This document shows, one piece after another, positions 7,338 through 15,705 of a stretch of 52,336 nt of DNA. Origin of the DNA: a virus. The stretch is from the IMG/VR virus record IMGVR_UViG_3300047335_000024, positions 1 to 52,336 of that record, one strand, 5' to 3'. Position 1 is the stretch's first letter; the number at the start of each line of letters is the position of its first letter. A program made the translations under genes and the position numbers. The notes under the pieces were generated by a model. The model had not been told where the DNA came from, searched no databases, and worked only from the letters and a program-made list of their open reading frames with translations.

Positions 7338-8875
7338 GCGGCCAAAACCTGAGTGGGGTTGATTGCCAAAGGGAACCCTGGCGTTCCCGCGATTTTGGGT
7401 TGCCCGGTGGTTGCGTAGCTTTTGTAGGCTATCCCGGAGTTTCGTAAAGAGCCGTCTGGATTGAGCAAGGAGACATTGCCGCCGTTTTCTTGCGTTTGCC
7501 CGGCGTCGCACCACCAAAAGATGTATGGCAGTCCAAGCCACTGTGAGCCCATCATCTTTGCAATGACATCGTAGGCGCTCATCGAGTAAATGCCGATCTC
7601 GCCGGCCACCAGCGGCTTTGGGCTAAGCGTGTTCATGTATTGCATGATGAGGCCGACGGATTCGGTGATGATCTCGTAAAGGTGGCCGTTGTTGTAGGTC
7701 GTTCCGCTCTGCCCCAGCCCCGCGAGAATCTGGTTGACTTTCTGAATGCGCTGGAGCCTCCCCCCCGAGAGGGAGGCTGTGGACATCATCGCCGGGGGCA
7801 CATCTTGCGGGATGGAGACCTGATACCGGCCGCGCCCGCCGGAATTGCCGTCGATTTGCGCGATGATTTGCTGGCTCATCGGCGGGTAGTACATGCCCAT
7901 CGACACGCCGGGACCGAACAGGTTGGAACTCGCGCCCGTGCCTGGGCTGATGGAGCCGGTCAGCACGTCAGTCACCGTCAAGATGTCGTCGGATATGGAG
8001 CCGCAGAACAGGGCGTCGCCCAAAAGTCCGAGCGGGTTCGCGCTCGTCGGAAGATCGCCGGCAAAGTCGAACTGTCCCAGGCTCTTGCTGAACGTCATCT
8101 CGACAAACGCGTCGGCCTGCGCTCGCGAGTAAGCCGTCCCGATCGTGTAAAACAGCCAGAACCATGTCGCGAGCTGAAGGCCATTAGCGGTGGTGCCGCT
8201 GTCCATGGACGGGATGCCGAACTGCTGGGCTACGTCGGCGACGATGCCCAGTTTTTGCAAATACTGCGGGATCGTCGAGCTGTCGCCGCTATGCTGTGGC
8301 GGCGGCCCCGGATTGGAAATCTGGTTGTTGCCGTCTTCCTCGTTTTCGCATCCCAGGCCGATCGGCCCCGCGCCCGTGAGTAGCATCTGCTCAACGGTGA
8401 ATACGATCTGATTTCGCCACGTGGCGGTCGAGGTAAGAATCGGGCCAACCCCGTCTGACGATGGGCCGTCCACGTTGAAAAGCTGCGCCCAGTAAGGGAT
8501 TCCCGCCGCCTGCAACTGGGGGATCTGCTGAAACCGATTGGTGCCGGCGTGGATGTAGAATGCGGTTGGCGTGTCGAACGTGATGCTGGGCGAGGGCGCG
8601 GACGCTGTGCCGACGACGGTAGCGATCACCTCGTCAGGCCAGGCGGGACCGTAGAACAAGTCCCCCACACTCACGCCATTGATGCCCGCGACATACACTT
8701 GCGCGGAGCCCGCGTTGGTATTCTGGTTCGCCAGAAAAACTGTCCCTTGGGTCATGTTATAAAACGGCGTCAGGATTGGCACGCGCGTCAGAAAGGCGCT
8801 CGCGCTGATCGCGGCCACGGTGTCGGCGGGGTTGTTATTGACGCAGCCGCCTTCGCACTGGACGCCGAAAATCAT
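7334..8875 (-). CDS. Putative clan GH-A glycoside hydrolase (depolymerase)
   Basis: 513 residues starting in an ATGA overlap. The region from about residue 105 to 490 has the layout of a TIM-barrel glycosidase of clan GH-A. An Asn-Glu pair in GLGCENEEDGN (E179) fits the acid/base at the end of strand 4. A glutamate in LVAGEIGIY (E426) fits the strand-7 nucleophile, and YIFWWCD (about 451-456) supplies the strand-8 aromatic. The spacing is typical. It lies between tail-fibre genes, so a virion-borne enzyme cutting host capsule, exopolysaccharide or O-antigen is likely. There is no signal peptide. The exact family and substrate cannot be named from sequence alone. Confidence 0.6.
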   Translation of the reverse strand: MIFGVQCEGGCVNNNPADTVAAISASAFLTRVPILTPFYNMTQGTVFLANQNTNAGSAQVYVAGINGVSVGDLFYGPAWPDEVIATVVGTASAPSPSITFDTPTAFYIHAGTNRFQQIPQLQAAGIPYWAQLFNVDGPSSDGVGPILTSTATWRNQIVFTVEQMLLTGAGPIGLGCENEEDGNNQISNPGPPPQHSGDSSTIPQYLQKLGIVADVAQQFGIPSMDSGTTANGLQLATWFWLFYTIGTAYSRAQADAFVEMTFSKSLGQFDFAGDLPTSANPLGLLGDALFCGSISDDILTVTDVLTGSISPGTGASSNLFGPGVSMGMYYPPMSQQIIAQIDGNSGGRGRYQVSIPQDVPPAMMSTASLSGGRLQRIQKVNQILAGLGQSGTTYNNGHLYEIITESVGLIMQYMNTLSPKPLVAGEIGIYSMSAYDVIAKMMGSQWLGLPYIFWWCDAGQTQENGGNVSLLNPDGSLRNSGIAYKSYATTGQPKIAGTPGFPLAINPTQVLAA

Positions 8876-9585
8876 AGGAAGCCGACCTCAAAGCGACAGA
8901 GAGCCGAACCTGTCACCAGCGTGAACGGGTCGCCTCCCGTGCTCAGAAAGAAGTTGATGCCCGCGTTGAACGGCCACGGGAGGCCGCCGGTCAGGGTCAT
9001 GTCCCCGAACGTCCCGTCCGAAGCTATTTTGTAAACCAGGTCGGGAACGACCGGACCATTCACTGGCGGCCCGTTGTTGCTGTGATAATCGATGCCGAGG
9101 ATGAGCGCGCCGGTCGATATCGAGCCGTACAACTGCCCCCGAAATTTGAACAGCGACCCCGGCCCCGGCTTCGGAACGCAAAACGCCTCGAGGGCGGCAG
9201 AGTTGTATGTGTTGTAGGTATAGGCGGCTTGCCCGCTCGGTGCGAGCGTGATGATGCTGTTTGCGACGTAGGGGCCTTGGAGAAAGCTCGCGAACGTCCC
9301 GGCGGTGAACGACGCGTAGATCGTCGAGCCTGCCGGCCACGACACCGGAAGCGTGCCCTCTTGCCCGCGCAGGACCGTCAGCACCGCGCCTTGGCGATTG
9401 AAGCAGTTGACGATCTCGATCACGGTTCCGGTGGCGTTCGAGATCGTCGCGACGAAGAAGCTCGCGCCCGACACGGCGGCGGGGAAGTTGGTCGCGCCAA
9501 CGATCGTGATTTGCGTCGATTGCGGCGTGATGTCGGCGGCCAGCGTGCTGACCGCGTTGTTCGCGAAAAGCTGAGTGTTGGTCAC
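8872..9585 (-). CDS. Tail fibre-type protein sharing the N-terminal domain of 9582-10664
   Basis: 237 residues from a GTG at 9585 in a GTGA overlap with the previous gene. Residues 1-95 (NNAVSTLAADITPQSTQITI, then EIVNCFNRQGAVLTVLRGQEGT and a final TAGTFASFLQ) match in pattern the N-terminal domain of the next gene upstream. This domain is common at the start of phage tail proteins and probably attaches them to the baseplate. The C-terminal 140 residues are beta-rich, with several aromatic residues and no recognised fold. It overlaps the glycosidase-like gene by 4 bases. Confidence 0.7.
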   Translation of the reverse strand: MTNTQLFANNAVSTLAADITPQSTQITIVGATNFPAAVSGASFFVATISNATGTVIEIVNCFNRQGAVLTVLRGQEGTLPVSWPAGSTIYASFTAGTFASFLQGPYVANSIITLAPSGQAAYTYNTYNSAALEAFCVPKPGPGSLFKFRGQLYGSISTGALILGIDYHSNNGPPVNGPVVPDLVYKIASDGTFGDMTLTGGLPWPFNAGINFFLSTGGDPFTLVTGSALCRFEVGFL

Positions 9586-10664
9586 GAGAAATACCCTTGA
9601 TTGGGCGCCGTGCCCGTTGAGCCCGCGCTGAATCCGCTCGGAGACGCCGCGCCGTTCGTGTTGATATATCCGCCATAGGTCGCCAGATAGTAGGCGCCGG
9701 TGGATGTGCCGGTGTAGGTTATGCCCTGGGCAAAGATCGTTCCCGGCTCCAATGCCGCCAGAAGAGCCTCGCTGAAGTTCACGTTGGCGCTGAATGTGAC
9801 CGCCAGGCCCGCGATGTAGACGTTGCCCTGAAGTTTTTGTACAAGCGCGGGGGCCGCCCCGAAAATGTTTACCGCCGTCGACAAGACCAGCGTCCCCGAC
9901 ACGGCCGACTCGGCATGGGCAACAGACGAAGCGTTGAGGGACATAGTGTCGGCCGAAAGCGTGCCGGTTCCATCGGCCAGCAATCCATATGTGCCACCGC
10001 CGACCGTGACGTATAACATACTCAGGGAGCCGGCCGAGACGCGTGCGGCAGCCACTCCGGCAGATGCGGCAATAGCCGTGAGCGTGGAGTTGCCGGAATT
10101 TCCCTGAAGCGTGACCGAGCCGCCGCCGGTGAACTCTTGCGTCATGCGGAACGGTGCGTAGGTCGTGCCGTTTGCCATCTGAATGGTGATGGCGTTCCCG
10201 CCCAAATCGTAGTTCGAGGCGATGTAGGTCAACGCATAATTGATCGTCAGCCATGCCGTGCCCGACGTCAGGCCGTTGTTCGAATTGCTTCCCGCGTTGC
10301 AATCCACATAGAACGTGGTGTCGTTCAAAAGCAGGGTTCGCGCCTGCCCGGCCTGCAGAAAATTCGCCATCTGACCGGCGGTCGGCCCGCTGATGACCGT
10401 AGTGCCGACCGGCCACGTTGTCGGCGACGTCGTGCCCTCTTGTCGACGCAGGATCGTGAGCACGTCGCCGGAAATGGACGTCGCATAGACGATCTCGGTC
10501 GCAAGCGTCGTGGTGTTGAGCAGCGTGACGGCCTGGACGTCTCCGGCTGGGATCGGGCCGAACGTCGCGCCCGTGCCCGTCGAGACCGTCATGACCGTGG
10601 CGCCTGTGGCGAGCGCGCTGCCCAGCGTGGTGGCGATGTTGTTGCCGAAGACGAAAAGGGTCAT
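9582..10664 (-). CDS. Tail fibre/spike protein with beta-helix
   Basis: 360 residues starting in an ATGA overlap. Residues 1-110 form the phage tail attachment-type domain, with VFGNNIATTLGSALATGATV, the signature LTILRRQEGTTSPTTW and a closing TAGQMANFLQ. After FYVDCNAGSNSNNGLTSGTA (a typical entry into phage beta-helices) come about 230 residues of short strands with G/N/T turns, consistent with a right-handed parallel beta-helix tailspike. It is the first gene after the baseplate block, where receptor-binding proteins usually lie. Confidence 0.8.
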   Translation of the reverse strand: MTLFVFGNNIATTLGSALATGATVMTVSTGTGATFGPIPAGDVQAVTLLNTTTLATEIVYATSISGDVLTILRRQEGTTSPTTWPVGTTVISGPTAGQMANFLQAGQARTLLLNDTTFYVDCNAGSNSNNGLTSGTAWLTINYALTYIASNYDLGGNAITIQMANGTTYAPFRMTQEFTGGGSVTLQGNSGNSTLTAIAASAGVAAARVSAGSLSMLYVTVGGGTYGLLADGTGTLSADTMSLNASSVAHAESAVSGTLVLSTAVNIFGAAPALVQKLQGNVYIAGLAVTFSANVNFSEALLAALEPGTIFAQGITYTGTSTGAYYLATYGGYINTNGAASPSGFSAGSTGTAPNQGYFS

Positions 10665-11293
10665 GTCAGCACAACGGACCAGACGATCTGAAAGGGCAAC
10701 TCCAACACTCCCGCCGCGACCGCCGCCGCAAAGATAATCGCGACCGGGCTGGTAGGCGTCGTGATCGTCGCCGCATAAGGCCCCGTGAACGCGACAGAGA
10801 TACCATAGGTCTGGTCAATGTTGAAATCGGTTCCGTTCTCGCCAAACAGGAACCGAGCGACACGCCTTTTCAGCCACTTGATGTTGAACTGATGGCCGTC
10901 GCCCTTGTAGAACAGCCACGTCAGACACCGCTTATAGATATCGTCCGTCGTGAGCGTGAATGTCGAGTTCACCGGCGGTGTATATCCGTTGTACGAGATC
11001 GTATTGTAGATCGCCGTGTTGTACGGCCCGATGGCGGGATAGCCGGGGGAAGGCAGTCCAGGGCGAGGAAAGCCGTATAGGCCATTTGCCACCCAATCAA
11101 GCAGCGTTCCCACTATCGTTCCGTTGGTATATATCGGAAGCTCAAGGCCGTTCATGTAGTCTAGGTACGCCTGCGAGTAGGCGTTATACCCGTCCATGAG
11201 CGCGACGACATTATCATCGTCGTTATATTCTTCGTAAATATACCCCTTAATGGTGTTTTGTATCGAGGTATTTTGCGGCGGCGGGAAAATCAC
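10661..11293 (-). CDS. Baseplate/tail protein following baseplate J
   Basis: 210 residues from a GTG at 11293, three bases after the baseplate J stop. The sequence is tyrosine- and asparagine-rich at the N-terminus (NTIKGYIYEEYNDDDNV), with TDDIYKRCLTWLFYKGDG in the middle and a hydrophobic C-terminus. By position between the baseplate J-like protein and the fibre genes it corresponds to the tail protein I or DUF2612-type wedge components of contractile-tailed phages, which bridge baseplate and fibres. The family assignment rests on position and overall look, not on a decisive motif. Confidence 0.65.
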   Translation of the reverse strand: MIFPPPQNTSIQNTIKGYIYEEYNDDDNVVALMDGYNAYSQAYLDYMNGLELPIYTNGTIVGTLLDWVANGLYGFPRPGLPSPGYPAIGPYNTAIYNTISYNGYTPPVNSTFTLTTDDIYKRCLTWLFYKGDGHQFNIKWLKRRVARFLFGENGTDFNIDQTYGISVAFTGPYAATITTPTSPVAIIFAAAVAAGVLELPFQIVWSVVLT

Positions 11294-11296
11294 GGC

Positions 11297-12733
11297 TTAC
11301 CCCTGCGTCAGGGTGACGCTGACGCCGGATGGCGGCGTCTGGAAGAAGCTCTCCGGGTCCCCATAAATGAGGCCGGTTCCCGACACTGGCGCGGTATCGA
11401 CACCGTTGATCGAAACGGTCCACACGAGGCGCGAGACGAACTCGGGCGGGATGATCGGGGTGACGGCCGCCTTGAACGCATCGTTCATCTGAAAGAGATT
11501 GATCGGCGCTCCCACGACCAGGCCGTTGATGTAGGACGCGATGGCCGGCGCGGCGAGCTGCTGGACGGCCGACGGTGAAACGATGTTCGGTGAATCGGTG
11601 TTCCATGTCCCCTGAACAACGACGTTTTGCTGCGGCGGCACGACAAACGGGATCGTGTAGGTGTCGGGATAGTCGATCAGGTTGACCACGATATTGCGCG
11701 CGTTCGGCGTGACCCTGCCGCCCGACACATAGGCCCCAAAGCCGCTCGTGTTGACGCCGAAGGTGAAGGTCTTCGGCGACGTCACGGTCACGGTGTATGG
11801 ACCGCCGTTCGCGCCCGTCATCCCGACGACACCCGCGATGTAGACGTTGCTCTGGCCCGTGGTCAGCCCGTGGTTCAAATTGGTCATGACGACGCCAAGC
11901 GTCGCCTGCGTGATGTTGGTGATGGCGATCGTCGAGCCGACCAGGGCCGCAACGTCGATGCCGGAATTGTAGATCGCCGCCGCCACGGCATAGGGATCAC
12001 CGCCGCCGACGATGATCTCCCACCCGCCGCCGTTGATCTGCATGGGCGAGATAAGGCGCGTCTGGACGCCGGGAACATTGGCCAGAAGGGTCTTGAGCAG
12101 CCGTGGCGTGCCCGTGGCGCTGGCAAGCTGGGCCTGCATGACTTGGGCGCGGTATTCACCTTCCGTCTGCGCCGGGCCGCCCGGAATGCCGGTCGACGGG
12201 TTCGTGACAGTCACGGTGTAGCCCGTGGGCGCGGACGTGATCAGCGTCGTGACGCTATTGACCGGAACCGCCCATGTGCCCTGCTGCGTGGCGAGGCAGT
12301 AGAGCGGAACGGTCGATCCACCCGATTGAACCACCCCACCATCTTGCACTACGTATTGATACGTACCGTCCGAGACCGTGAAACCCTGCGGAATGAAAAG
12401 ACCAGCCGAGGGGCTGTTGAAGACGACGTAGACACTCGTGAGGGATTGCGTCCCCTGCTGAACGCCGGTCAGTTGGCCGATCTTGGTCAGCAGCCACGGA
12501 TTCGAGCCGTCTGGCGTGAGCGAATTGATGAGATCGATCGCGCAGCTATCAAGGAGCGTGATCGCAGGAACCGCCGTCGACAGGAAATCCTCGACGAGCG
12601 CGGCGGGGAGATCCGTATAGGTCGGATCCTCCGTCTGGATGTAGGCGAGCAGATTGGCCCGGATCGTCGCGGGCGGCGTGGGAATGGCGCCTGTCGAGCC
12701 AACCTGAATGTCGATGCTGATCGTGTCGCTCAT
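11297..12733 (-). CDS. Baseplate J-like protein
   Basis: 478 residues. The N-terminus (IPTPPATIRANLLAYIQTED) and the block with IPQGFTVSDGTYQYVVQDGG, TLITSAPTGYTV and RAQVMQAQLASATGTPRLL are characteristic of baseplate J-like (gpJ/Mu gp47) wedge proteins. Between about residues 275 and 350 there is an extra beta domain (MTNLNHGLTTGQSNVYIAG then KTFTFGV) resembling the E1 FCCH-like insert seen in many phage proteins and also present here in the sheath and the cement-like protein. The C-terminal portion resumes the J-type fold. It overlaps the gp25-like gene by 4 bases. Confidence 0.9.
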   Translation of the reverse strand: MSDTISIDIQVGSTGAIPTPPATIRANLLAYIQTEDPTYTDLPAALVEDFLSTAVPAITLLDSCAIDLINSLTPDGSNPWLLTKIGQLTGVQQGTQSLTSVYVVFNSPSAGLFIPQGFTVSDGTYQYVVQDGGVVQSGGSTVPLYCLATQQGTWAVPVNSVTTLITSAPTGYTVTVTNPSTGIPGGPAQTEGEYRAQVMQAQLASATGTPRLLKTLLANVPGVQTRLISPMQINGGGWEIIVGGGDPYAVAAAIYNSGIDVAALVGSTIAITNITQATLGVVMTNLNHGLTTGQSNVYIAGVVGMTGANGGPYTVTVTSPKTFTFGVNTSGFGAYVSGGRVTPNARNIVVNLIDYPDTYTIPFVVPPQQNVVVQGTWNTDSPNIVSPSAVQQLAAPAIASYINGLVVGAPINLFQMNDAFKAAVTPIIPPEFVSRLVWTVSINGVDTAPVSGTGLIYGDPESFFQTPPSGVSVTLTQG

Positions 12734-13074
12734 ACCGGCACGCTCAAATTCATGACGACCCCCGCGTGCGTAACGATGTTGATCGTATAGGTTGGTTGCG
12801 CCGCTGGCAAACTCGTGATGATAAGCGAGGCAAAATAGGGCGCGAACTGCCTCTGCGTCTCATTCATGTAGTAGTCGGGGAATATCTGCGTCAGAACCGA
12901 TTGCTGCGCTGGAATGCCGTAGTTCGAGTAGAACGGGCTCTCGTTGCGGGATAGTTTTAATACTTGAATGAGATTTGTTATGTAAACGTAGTCGTTCGAT
13001 CCGTCATCAGCCGTCGTGACCTGAACCCACTGATAGGTTCCGTCCTCCGAATATACGCGGCCCCACAACCTCAT
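12730..13074 (-). CDS. gp25/W-like baseplate wedge protein
   Basis: 114 residues starting in an ATGA overlap. The core (ESPFYSNYGIPAQQSVLTQI, then NETQRQFAPYFASLIITSLP) and the final beta strands are typical of the small wedge protein that nucleates sheath assembly and sits beside baseplate J in contractile tails. Its length is near the family norm. Position directly before baseplate J supports the call. Confidence 0.8.
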   Translation of the reverse strand: MRLWGRVYSEDGTYQWVQVTTADDGSNDYVYITNLIQVLKLSRNESPFYSNYGIPAQQSVLTQIFPDYYMNETQRQFAPYFASLIITSLPAAQPTYTINIVTHAGVVMNLSVPV

Positions 13075-13646
13075 GTCGTCTCGTCCGTCCAGAGGCCATA
13101 GGCGACACCCGCCGCGATGATCGATTGTAGCACGGCCATGGCGTTCGGGTCGCTCACCATGGACAACTCCCCCGTGATCTCCTGCTGCGTCGCGCTCTCG
13201 GCGAACACTCCGAACTCATCGGGCTTGACCCGCAGGTTGCCCATGATCTCGACGTCATCGTCCGCAATCGGCGCTGTCCATGCGGTGTTGCCCAACGGTT
13301 CGAACGCCAGGGCGCCCAGATTGCCGGGAGGCGTGAAATCCGGGATGCCGGACCCGAGACCGGTCACACCACCCAGGCGCACGTCAGAGGGCACGCACCG
13401 CCCCTTGTCGCCCGCCTTGATGGGATATCGGATGTAATCCCAATCCGAAATCGGAACCTCCATCTGAGGAATCGTCCACGGAGTTCCCGTCTGCACCTCG
13501 AAATTGACCAGTACGGTTCCCGGCGTCACGACTTTGACCACGGTACAGGGGAGGCTCTTGCCCTGGCGCTGCTGGCGGTCCTGCGCCTTGCCGGCGGCAA
13601 AGCCCTGAAGCGAGGCGTTGAGCTGGTTTTTGAGGTGATCGAACAT
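13071..13646 (-). CDS. Baseplate central spike protein (Gp138/Mu gp45-like)
   Basis: 191 residues. Residues 25-100 form an OB-type domain with LPCTVVKVVTPGTVLVNFEV and the signature VPISDWDYIRYPIKAGDKG, as in the N-terminal domain of phage spike proteins of the Gp138 type. The following TAWTAPIADDDVEIMGNLRV leads to a short C-terminal tip. The protein punctures the outer membrane at the tip of the tail tube. It follows the hub gene directly and overlaps the wedge gene by 4 bases, the usual order. Confidence 0.8.
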   Translation of the reverse strand: MFDHLKNQLNASLQGFAAGKAQDRQQRQGKSLPCTVVKVVTPGTVLVNFEVQTGTPWTIPQMEVPISDWDYIRYPIKAGDKGRCVPSDVRLGGVTGLGSGIPDFTPPGNLGALAFEPLGNTAWTAPIADDDVEIMGNLRVKPDEFGVFAESATQQEITGELSMVSDPNAMAVLQSIIAAGVAYGLWTDETT

Positions 13647-14627
13647 TCAGGACGCCGGGGCTGGGTTTGAGACGCTATCGACGACCGTAATCCAATCGGC
13701 GGCGTTCGGCCCGCGCAAATTGCCGACGTGACGGACACGCGTCACGAGAAACACGCCCTGAAACGAGGATTTGTCCTTCGCCTGAAGGGTCTGTTCAGCC
13801 GCCGTGGATGTCGTTTGAGCGGGCGGAAACTGGATATATGAGCCCACCGACAGGTCGGCGCGCATGACGAAATAGGTCTGCACGGTGGCGGGTCCAAGCC
13901 ATGTCGGCTGACCGATCATGTCGTCAAAGTCGATCAGCGTCGGGTTGGATTGCGAATTTCCGCCGCTGTCGACGGTTCCGTCAAAGACGGTGAACGTGGT
14001 TCCCGAGAGCGTGATTTTGACGCCGAGGTAGTTCGGATCACTGTTGATGGATTTCGAGGTTTCGTAACAGTAGGCGCTGAATTGCGCCAACGTTTCGACA
14101 TAGTGCGCGTCTGCCTCCGCTAAAACGAGACTATCGCTGATCCCCACATTGACAGTGTATGACGGAAATGCCGTGAGGAGAGCACTTTCGATCATGTCGC
14201 CCATCTTCTGACCCTTGGTCCAGTTGACGACGATGTTGGCGGGGGAGTCCTGCGTCGCCCCCGCGTCCGCATAGACGATGAGATCGAGGGTTTGTTTCGT
14301 GTCGGTCCAGTTGCCGAACGCCTGAAACACTTTTCCCTTGAGGATGACGCCGGCCTGAGACGGCTTGGCGAGCGGCAGTCCAGCCGACATGCCCGCCGAC
14401 AGGGTGACTGTCGCGCCGTTGAAGTTGGACGCCTGGCTGATCGTCGGCAGGCTCACGCCCCAGACCGTGATTTTGGCGTTATCGACCGGATCGTCGAACG
14501 TGTAGACCGTCGCGTCGAACTCGATCTGGAGGCCGCCCGGATCGTACTGGCCGCCGATGCTTCCGCCGATGGTCGACGAGTATTGCGCCGATGTGTCGCC
14601 TTCGATGAGGAGGTTGTAATATCTCAC
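13647..14627 (-). CDS. Baseplate hub protein (gp27/gpD-like)
   Basis: 326 residues from a GTG at 14627, with a weak ribosome site. A beta-rich N-terminal half (GSIGGQYDPGGLQIEFDATV, KITVWGVSLPTISQASNFNG) is followed by a helical region (KGQKMGDMIESALLTAFPSY) and a second beta half ending DWITVVDSV. This arrangement suits the hub that joins tail tube to spike. It is encoded between the plug-like protein and the spike, the normal place for a hub. About 80 non-coding bases precede it, the widest gap in the tail block. Confidence 0.75.
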   Translation of the reverse strand: MRYYNLLIEGDTSAQYSSTIGGSIGGQYDPGGLQIEFDATVYTFDDPVDNAKITVWGVSLPTISQASNFNGATVTLSAGMSAGLPLAKPSQAGVILKGKVFQAFGNWTDTKQTLDLIVYADAGATQDSPANIVVNWTKGQKMGDMIESALLTAFPSYTVNVGISDSLVLAEADAHYVETLAQFSAYCYETSKSINSDPNYLGVKITLSGTTFTVFDGTVDSGGNSQSNPTLIDFDDMIGQPTWLGPATVQTYFVMRADLSVGSYIQFPPAQTTSTAAEQTLQAKDKSSFQGVFLVTRVRHVGNLRGPNAADWITVVDSVSNPAPAS

Positions 14628-14710
14628 AAGGCGACGATAGCCGATTTAGGGTTCCACGCAAAATGGCTTGACAGGCGTGTGCGTTTACATACCCCCGGCG
14701 TCCCCTAAAG

Positions 14711-14983
14711 CTATGGCGACACCTCGAACTGGTTCGTTCCCTCTCTGTAGACGCACGTCGAGGCAAAATAGCCCGCCACGAGATTGATGTCATAGCCGAC
14801 CGGAGAGCCGCTCGTGAGCGCGCGCGAGAGAATGAGCGATCCGGTCAGGGTCGAAAGGTTGAAGTACCAGTCCCGCCGCGACATGTTCCACTTGATGACG
14901 ACGCCATATTGCTTGCCGTCGAGCGTCGGCGTGAAGCTGAACGGCACGTTTGGTTGCGGCGTGAACGGCGTGTAGGTCGTCAT
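14711..14983 (-). CDS. Baseplate plug-like protein (Pam3 gp18 type)
   Basis: 90 residues starting in an ATGA overlap. It has VPFSFTPTLDGKQYGVVIKW, then RRDWYFNLSTLTGSLILSR, then GYDINLVAGYF. This small beta protein strongly resembles what I recall as the cyanophage Pam3 baseplate plug gp18 domain, which closes the tail lumen at the hub. It lies between the Dit-like gene and the hub, consistent with that role. Confidence 0.65.
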   Translation of the reverse strand: MTTYTPFTPQPNVPFSFTPTLDGKQYGVVIKWNMSRRDWYFNLSTLTGSLILSRALTSGSPVGYDINLVAGYFASTCVYREGTNQFEVSP

Positions 14984-15705
14984 CCCCCGATCCCCGAGTT
15001 GGCGCCCTGCTGATTGTTCGCCGGCGGGATGTCGAGGCCGCCCTGTCCACTATCAGGGTCGCTGCCGCTGTTGAGCGGGCCTGTCGACGTCGGCGGATCA
15101 CCCTGGATTTTCACGCCCGCCGTCGTCTTGGCCATGAGGCTGTTTTGCGCCGTCTGAGCCTGCGCCGACGTGATCAAGGGAAATTCGAACGGCCACTCCC
15201 ACTCGACCTGCACCTGAGACCCGCCGCCCGAGCCGGTGACGTCGCGCAAGGCTGGCGTCAGAATGCCGTTCGTGTACGTGAACGCCGGCGTGGCGACGGT
15301 GAAAACACCTCCGATGGCCATGTGTTGATCGATGGTCGCCTTGAGCGCCGAAAACAGAGGCAGCTTCGACGGATAGCCGCCATTGGTCTGAGCGGGGGCG
15401 ATCATGCGAAGGCTGACGTGGATCGGCTGAAAGATCACCGCATTGGCCGCCACGTACTGATTGGCGAACGGGTATTTGCCGACTGTGTACTCGCCGAGCG
15501 TCCCCCCCGGCATAACCACGAAATGCGCCACGAAGTCGTCGAGGCTGATGTTCTGGTTGGCGGGCTGCAGCAGGCCGTCGCTGAACGCTCCCGGCTGAAG
15601 GATCGAGACGATGGGCAGCACGCCGCCGACGCCCGCGATGCCGCCGACCAGAGTTATCGGGCTAATGTCGTAGCTCAATCGAAAGGCTTCGCGACCGTGG
15701 CTCAT
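14980..15705 (-). CDS. Dit-like distal tail/baseplate protein
   Basis: 241 residues. The ATG at 15705 overlaps the tape measure stop; the longer open frame upstream has no such support and runs through the tape measure gene. The N-terminus (LSYDISPITLVGGIAGVGGV) is typical of Dit-like phage proteins. A central beta block follows, and the C-terminus is a proline/glycine/serine-rich tail. It probably links the last tube ring to the hub. Confidence 0.65.
   Translation of the reverse strand: MSHGREAFRLSYDISPITLVGGIAGVGGVLPIVSILQPGAFSDGLLQPANQNISLDDFVAHFVVMPGGTLGEYTVGKYPFANQYVAANAVIFQPIHVSLRMIAPAQTNGGYPSKLPLFSALKATIDQHMAIGGVFTVATPAFTYTNGILTPALRDVTGSGGGSQVQVEWEWPFEFPLITSAQAQTAQNSLMAKTTAGVKIQGDPPTSTGPLNSGSDPDSGQGGLDIPPANNQQGANSGIGG

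Noticed and set aside
11627-12790. Long open frame on the plus strand opposite baseplate J (387 codons)
   Set aside because: Arginine-rich, low-complexity translation, no ribosome site, opposite a clear baseplate gene; typical of GC-rich antisense shadow frames. The same applies to 15705-16931, 24050-24952, 7640-8383, 20682-21560 and 4295-4942.
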